Shown piece by piece: positions 60,746 through 64,000 of a stretch of 64,000 nt of DNA. Within the stretch, counting starts at the first letter, position 1; each line of letters starts with the position of its first letter. Both the position numbers and the translations under genes were made by a program. A model generated the notes under the pieces. That model was not told the origin of the DNA. It made no database searches and saw only the letters and a list, made by a program, of their open reading frames with translations. Source of the DNA: Caulobacter sp048541825 (lineage in GTDB: Bacteria > Pseudomonadota > Alphaproteobacteria > Caulobacterales > Caulobacteraceae); assembly GCF_048541825.1 (NCBI RefSeq), contig NZ_CP183332.1:3162001-3226000 (forward strand), written 5' to 3'.

Positions 60746-61884
60746 TGCGTTCAGTCCTCGTAAATGGCCGCATCCTGACGCAAGCCGGCGTCGTCGATGG
60801 CAAGAGCCTGATGGTCGAGAACGGCAGGATTGCCGCGATCCTCGACGCCGGCGACGCCCCAGCCGACGCCCCGCGGCATGACCTGAGCGGCGGCCTGCTT
60901 GTGCCTGGCTTCATTGACACCCAGGTCAATGGCGGCGGCGGCCTGCTGTTCAACGACGCCCCCACGGTGGAAACGATCGCCGCCATCGGAGCGGCCCACC
61001 GCCCGTTTGGCACCACGGGCTTCCTGCCCACCCTGATAAGCGACGACCTTACCGTGGTCGATCGGGCCATGCGCGCCACCGAAGCCGCCATCGAAGCCGG
61101 CGTGCCTGGCGTGCTGGGCATCCACATCGAAGGCCCGTTCCTCAATGTGAAGCGCAAGGGCATCCACGACGCCGGCAAGTTCCGGGTCATCGACGACGCG
61201 GCCCTGGCCTTGCTGGGTTCGCTGAGGGTCGGCAAGACCCTGGTCACCCTGGCTCCCGAGACCACGACGCCGGATACGATCCGTCAGCTGACGAACGCCG
61301 GTGTTATTGTTGCAGCCGGTCACACCAACGCCGCCTGTGGGACGATGCGCAAGGCGCTGGCCGCAGGATTGAGCGGCTTCACCCACCTGTTCAACGCCAT
61401 GTCGCCGCTGACCAGCCGCGAGCCTGGCGCGGTCGGCGCGGCGCTGGAAAGCCAGACCGCCTGGTGCGGCCTGATCGTCGACGGTCGTCACGTCGACCCC
61501 ACGGTGCTGCGCATCGCCCTGCGCACCCGGCCGCTGGACCGGTTCATGCTGGTGACCGACGCCATGCCTACGGTCGGGATGATCGACAAGAGCTTCGACC
61601 TGCAGGGCCGTCAGATCCACGTCGTCGACGGCGTTTGCGTCGACGCCCATGGCACCCTGGCCGGCTCGGATCTCGACATGATCGGCGCGGTGCGCAACGC
61701 GATGTCGATGCTGGGGCTGTCGCTCCAGGACGCTGTCTCGATCGCCTCGGGCTCGCCGGCGGCGTTCCTGGGCCTGCAGGACGAGCGCGGCCGCATCGCC
61801 GTGGGCCAGGCCGCCGATCTGGTGCTGCTGGACGATGATCTGCGGGTTCGCGAGACCTGGATCGGCGGCGCCGCCAGCCTCTGA
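60745..61884 (+). CDS. nagA: N-acetylglucosamine-6-phosphate deacetylase
   Basis: 379 residues, amidohydrolase fold. GGGLLFNDAP after PGFIDTQVNG near the N-terminus, GIHIEGPFLNVKRKGIHD with metal-binding Glu, VAAGHTNAACGTMRKAL and FTHLFNAMSPLTSREPG with metal His residues, and MLVTDAMPTVG with the catalytic Asp. It removes the acetyl group from GlcNAc-6-P made by the PTS, giving GlcN-6-P for the deaminase encoded just upstream. Confidence 0.96.
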   Translation: MRSVLVNGRILTQAGVVDGKSLMVENGRIAAILDAGDAPADAPRHDLSGGLLVPGFIDTQVNGGGGLLFNDAPTVETIAAIGAAHRPFGTTGFLPTLISDDLTVVDRAMRATEAAIEAGVPGVLGIHIEGPFLNVKRKGIHDAGKFRVIDDAALALLGSLRVGKTLVTLAPETTTPDTIRQLTNAGVIVAAGHTNAACGTMRKALAAGLSGFTHLFNAMSPLTSREPGAVGAALESQTAWCGLIVDGRHVDPTVLRIALRTRPLDRFMLVTDAMPTVGMIDKSFDLQGRQIHVVDGVCVDAHGTLAGSDLDMIGAVRNAMSMLGLSLQDAVSIASGSPAAFLGLQDERGRIAVGQAADLVLLDDDLRVRETWIGGAASL

Positions 61885-61886
61885 CG

Positions 61887-61917
61887 AAAAAGGGGCGCCG
61901 GCTTTCGCCGACGCCCC
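61887..61917. terminator. Bidirectional terminator hairpin between nagA and TonB receptor
   Basis: Stem GGGGCGCCGGC / GCCGACGCCCC (11 pairs, one mismatch) with a TTTC loop at 61892-61917, preceded by AAAAA on the plus strand. On the minus strand the hairpin is therefore followed by TTTTT, a classical intrinsic terminator for the receptor gene ending at 61942; for nagA it is weaker. Confidence 0.85.
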
Positions 61918-61941
61918 TCGTTCTCCAGCCTAAGCTGAGGT

Positions 61942-64000
61942 CTAGAACTTGTACTTCACGCCCAGATAATACTGGCGGCCGAAGTGCACATACTCTTCCG
62001 AGATCTGACGGGTCGAGTCGTCCACCTTGCTGTCGAACTGGTCGGTCAGGTTGATGCCTTCCAGCGTGATGGTGAAGTTCTTGAACTCGTAGCTGACCTG
62101 GCTGTCGACGTTCAGGGTCTTTTGCTTGATCCGAACGTCGTTGTTGTTGGTCGCCGAAGGGGCGACCTGGATCAGATACGGGTCGCGATATGAAGCCGAG
62201 ATGCGCGCCTTGAAGCCCGCCTTCTCGTAGTACAGCGTGCCGTTATAGGCTTCCGGCGACAGGTTCAGAAGCGGTTGGGTGATCAGCGTCGCCGGCGTCA
62301 GCTGCACCCGGGGGGTGCCGCCGAAGGTCGGGTTGGCGATCACGTACTCGATGTCGCTCTTGACGTGCGTGTAGTTCACGATGCCGCCGAAACCGTCAAA
62401 CGGCGCCGGCAGGAAGGTGAACGGACGCTGCAGGCTGATCTCGTAGCCCTTCAGCTTGCCGCCCTTGGTGTTCTGCTGCGAGGTCACCGTGAACAGCGTG
62501 TCAGGCGTGTTGCCGTTGGTCAGCAGGGTCGTGGGCAGACCCGTTTCCGAAAACGGGATCGCGACCGCCGTGGTCTGGATGAAGGACTTGATGTCCTTCT
62601 GGAACAGACCGATCGAGAACAGGGTTTCCCGGTCGGGATACCACTCGAAGCCCAGGTCGATGTTGTTGGACAACATCGGGTTCAGGTCCGGGTTGCCGCG
62701 CGTCAGGGTCTGGGCCGACTGGCTGTTGGCTGTGAAGCCCGGCGTCAGGTTCTGCAACTGCGGACGCGTCATGACCTTGGCGGCCGCGAAGCGAACGAAG
62801 AAGTTCTCCAGCGGCTGGACCGACAGGTTCATCGACGGCAGCGTGTTGGTGTAGCTGCGCGACGTGGTCTGGGTGCCATCGGTAGGGACCGTTTGCGACA
62901 GCGTGCCGACCGGCGTGACGGTCGAGACCGTGGTGCTGCCGGTGTTGAAGTGGCCCAGGGCGTCCTGCTCGGTCTTCACCCAGCGAACGCCGACATTGCC
63001 GCGAACCGGGATCGAGCCGAAGTCGCGATCAAAATCGCCTTGCAGATAGTAGGACGTGTCGTTCTCACTGATCTCTCGCAGCGCACCGAGCTGGTTGAGC
63101 GAGCTGAGGCGGAAGTCGCCGTTGGCGTTGATGCAATTGCAGTCATAGCCGATGACGGTCTTCAGCTTGTCCAGGTCGGGCGCGATCCACGAGGTCGGCG
63201 TACCGGCCGGCATGTCGAGACCACGGCCAAAGCCGGTGATCAGACGCGAGACGTCGGCGACGGTCACGCCGGCCGGCAGCGGGAACGCCGCTTCGGCCAC
63301 GAAGCCCGTGCCGCCCGGAATCACGCGCGAGAAGATGCGCTTTTCCGAGGAATTGAAGCCGTACTCCTTGAAGGCCGCGCCGGTGCGAACCTTCAGCCAG
63401 TCCATGACCTGATAGTCAAAGTCGAAGCGGAGGGTCTTGAACGTGTTGACCGCCTTGCTGGGGCGCAGGCGCAGAAGTGACGGATCGCCCAGCGCCGAGC
63501 TGTTGCTGTACTGGTAGTTGGCCGGGTTGGTCGCGTCGAAGCCGTAGTTGAACGACGGACGACGCGGATCGGTCGAATAGTCGTAGCTGTAGCCGTCGCT
63601 GTTGTAGCGATCGAACGAGAAGGTCGTCTGGACAGGGTTGTTCTGGATCGAACGCGCCTGGCCGTAGGTGGCCACCAGCTTGCCCTTGTCACCGATCTTG
63701 GTGTCGTAGGTCAGGACGTTCTGGAAGAACTCGGTGTTCAGGTCGTCATGGCGATACTCGACGCGGGCGTCGACGTCGTCGAACGTGCCCTTGATCAGGT
63801 GACCCTTGGCGTCGGCCGTGAAGTTGACGACGTCGGTCTGGGGCAGGCCCTGGCCGCTGCGGCTGAACGAGATGATTTCCAGATAGGTCTCGTCGCGGTC
63901 GTTGGTGAAGTCCGCGAACAGGGTGTCCAGGGTCAGGGTCGAGTTGTCGGTCGGGCGCCATTGCAGCGAACCGGTCACGCCCAGACGCTTTTGATTGTAC
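61942..64000 (-). CDS. TonB-dependent receptor, truncated by the window end (C-terminal part)
   Basis: At least 678 residues of barrel; signal peptide and plug are outside the window. The pattern RWRPTDNSTLTLDTLFADFT-type opening (here QWRPTDNSTLTLDTLFADFT), PSMNLSVQPLENFFVRFAAA, KVMTRPQLQNL, RGNPDLNPMLSNNIDLGFEW and the end YYLGVKYKF places it in the Xanthomonas/Caulobacter receptor family, close in style to the receptor at 38470-41256. It lies next to nagA, and may take up chitin- or other glycan-derived oligomers, but this is inference. Confidence 0.92.
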   Translation of the reverse strand, partial: YNQKRLGVTGSLQWRPTDNSTLTLDTLFADFTNDRDETYLEIISFSRSGQGLPQTDVVNFTADAKGHLIKGTFDDVDARVEYRHDDLNTEFFQNVLTYDTKIGDKGKLVATYGQARSIQNNPVQTTFSFDRYNSDGYSYDYSTDPRRPSFNYGFDATNPANYQYSNSSALGDPSLLRLRPSKAVNTFKTLRFDFDYQVMDWLKVRTGAAFKEYGFNSSEKRIFSRVIPGGTGFVAEAAFPLPAGVTVADVSRLITGFGRGLDMPAGTPTSWIAPDLDKLKTVIGYDCNCINANGDFRLSSLNQLGALREISENDTSYYLQGDFDRDFGSIPVRGNVGVRWVKTEQDALGHFNTGSTTVSTVTPVGTLSQTVPTDGTQTTSRSYTNTLPSMNLSVQPLENFFVRFAAAKVMTRPQLQNLTPGFTANSQSAQTLTRGNPDLNPMLSNNIDLGFEWYPDRETLFSIGLFQKDIKSFIQTTAVAIPFSETGLPTTLLTNGNTPDTLFTVTSQQNTKGGKLKGYEISLQRPFTFLPAPFDGFGGIVNYTHVKSDIEYVIANPTFGGTPRVQLTPATLITQPLLNLSPEAYNGTLYYEKAGFKARISASYRDPYLIQVAPSATNNNDVRIKQKTLNVDSQVSYEFKNFTITLEGINLTDQFDSKVDDSTRQISEEYVHFGRQYYLGVKYKF

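Overview
The window is high-GC alphaproteobacterial DNA. Gene content points to a Caulobacter-type organism: PHB genes with PhaR, several large TonB-dependent receptors of the Xanthomonas/Caulobacter type, a GlcNAc PTS locus with its own TonB receptor, and many genes coupled through ATGA or TGATG overlaps. Because third codon positions are GC-rich, very long antisense reading frames occur; these were discarded as shadows. No CRISPR array, rRNA, phage or transposase was seen.

1-32 kb is mostly housekeeping: an EEP nuclease fragment, a PLD protein, an orphan PII protein, GloB, a small regulator flanked by two CCCAA-N-TTGGG palindromes, phaAB and phaR, envelope glycosyltransferases around an ArnT-like protein, HMG-CoA lyase, thrS, yidD, an IscU-like protein, cysS, folE, hisI, phoD, an encapsulated-ferritin-like protein with no encapsulin beside it, one TonB receptor, an RluD-like pseudouridine synthase, and a metallo-beta-lactamase-fold protein that has lost most metal ligands. 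A tRNA-Ser(CGA) at 32069-32158 closes this part.

32.5-43.4 kb is the most unusual region. A PhnR/PhnF-like GntR-UTRA regulator is divergent from a PhnZ-like HD-domain oxygenase (C-P bond cleavage family). Further on, a TonB receptor heads a five-gene operon with two sulfotransferases and two Asp/Asn-beta-hydroxylase-type 2-oxoglutarate oxygenases, divergent from an exported phosphodiesterase carrying chitobiase-C and PA14-like domains. Three TGGT-N4-ACCA palindromes lie in exactly the two divergent control regions, which suggests one regulon. My inference is an outer-membrane scavenging system for an organophosphonate or phosphodiester-decorated polymer, without a recognisable PhnY. The substrate is unknown.

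43.5-48.5 kb holds three TPR proteins: an OGT/SPINDLY-type glycosyltransferase, a methyltransferase and a sulfotransferase.

48.5-64 kb is a chitin-oligosaccharide/GlcNAc locus: on the minus strand a TonB receptor, GH20 hexosaminidase, EIIA-HPr-EI fusion, EIIC-EIIB-EIIB permease and a DUF1349-like protein; on the plus strand a GntR regulator, a SIS-type GlcN6P deaminase and NagA; then a second TonB receptor cut by the window end. Several TonB receptor genes are followed at once by strong hairpins (one inside an operon), suggesting high receptor expression with reduced readthrough into downstream genes.
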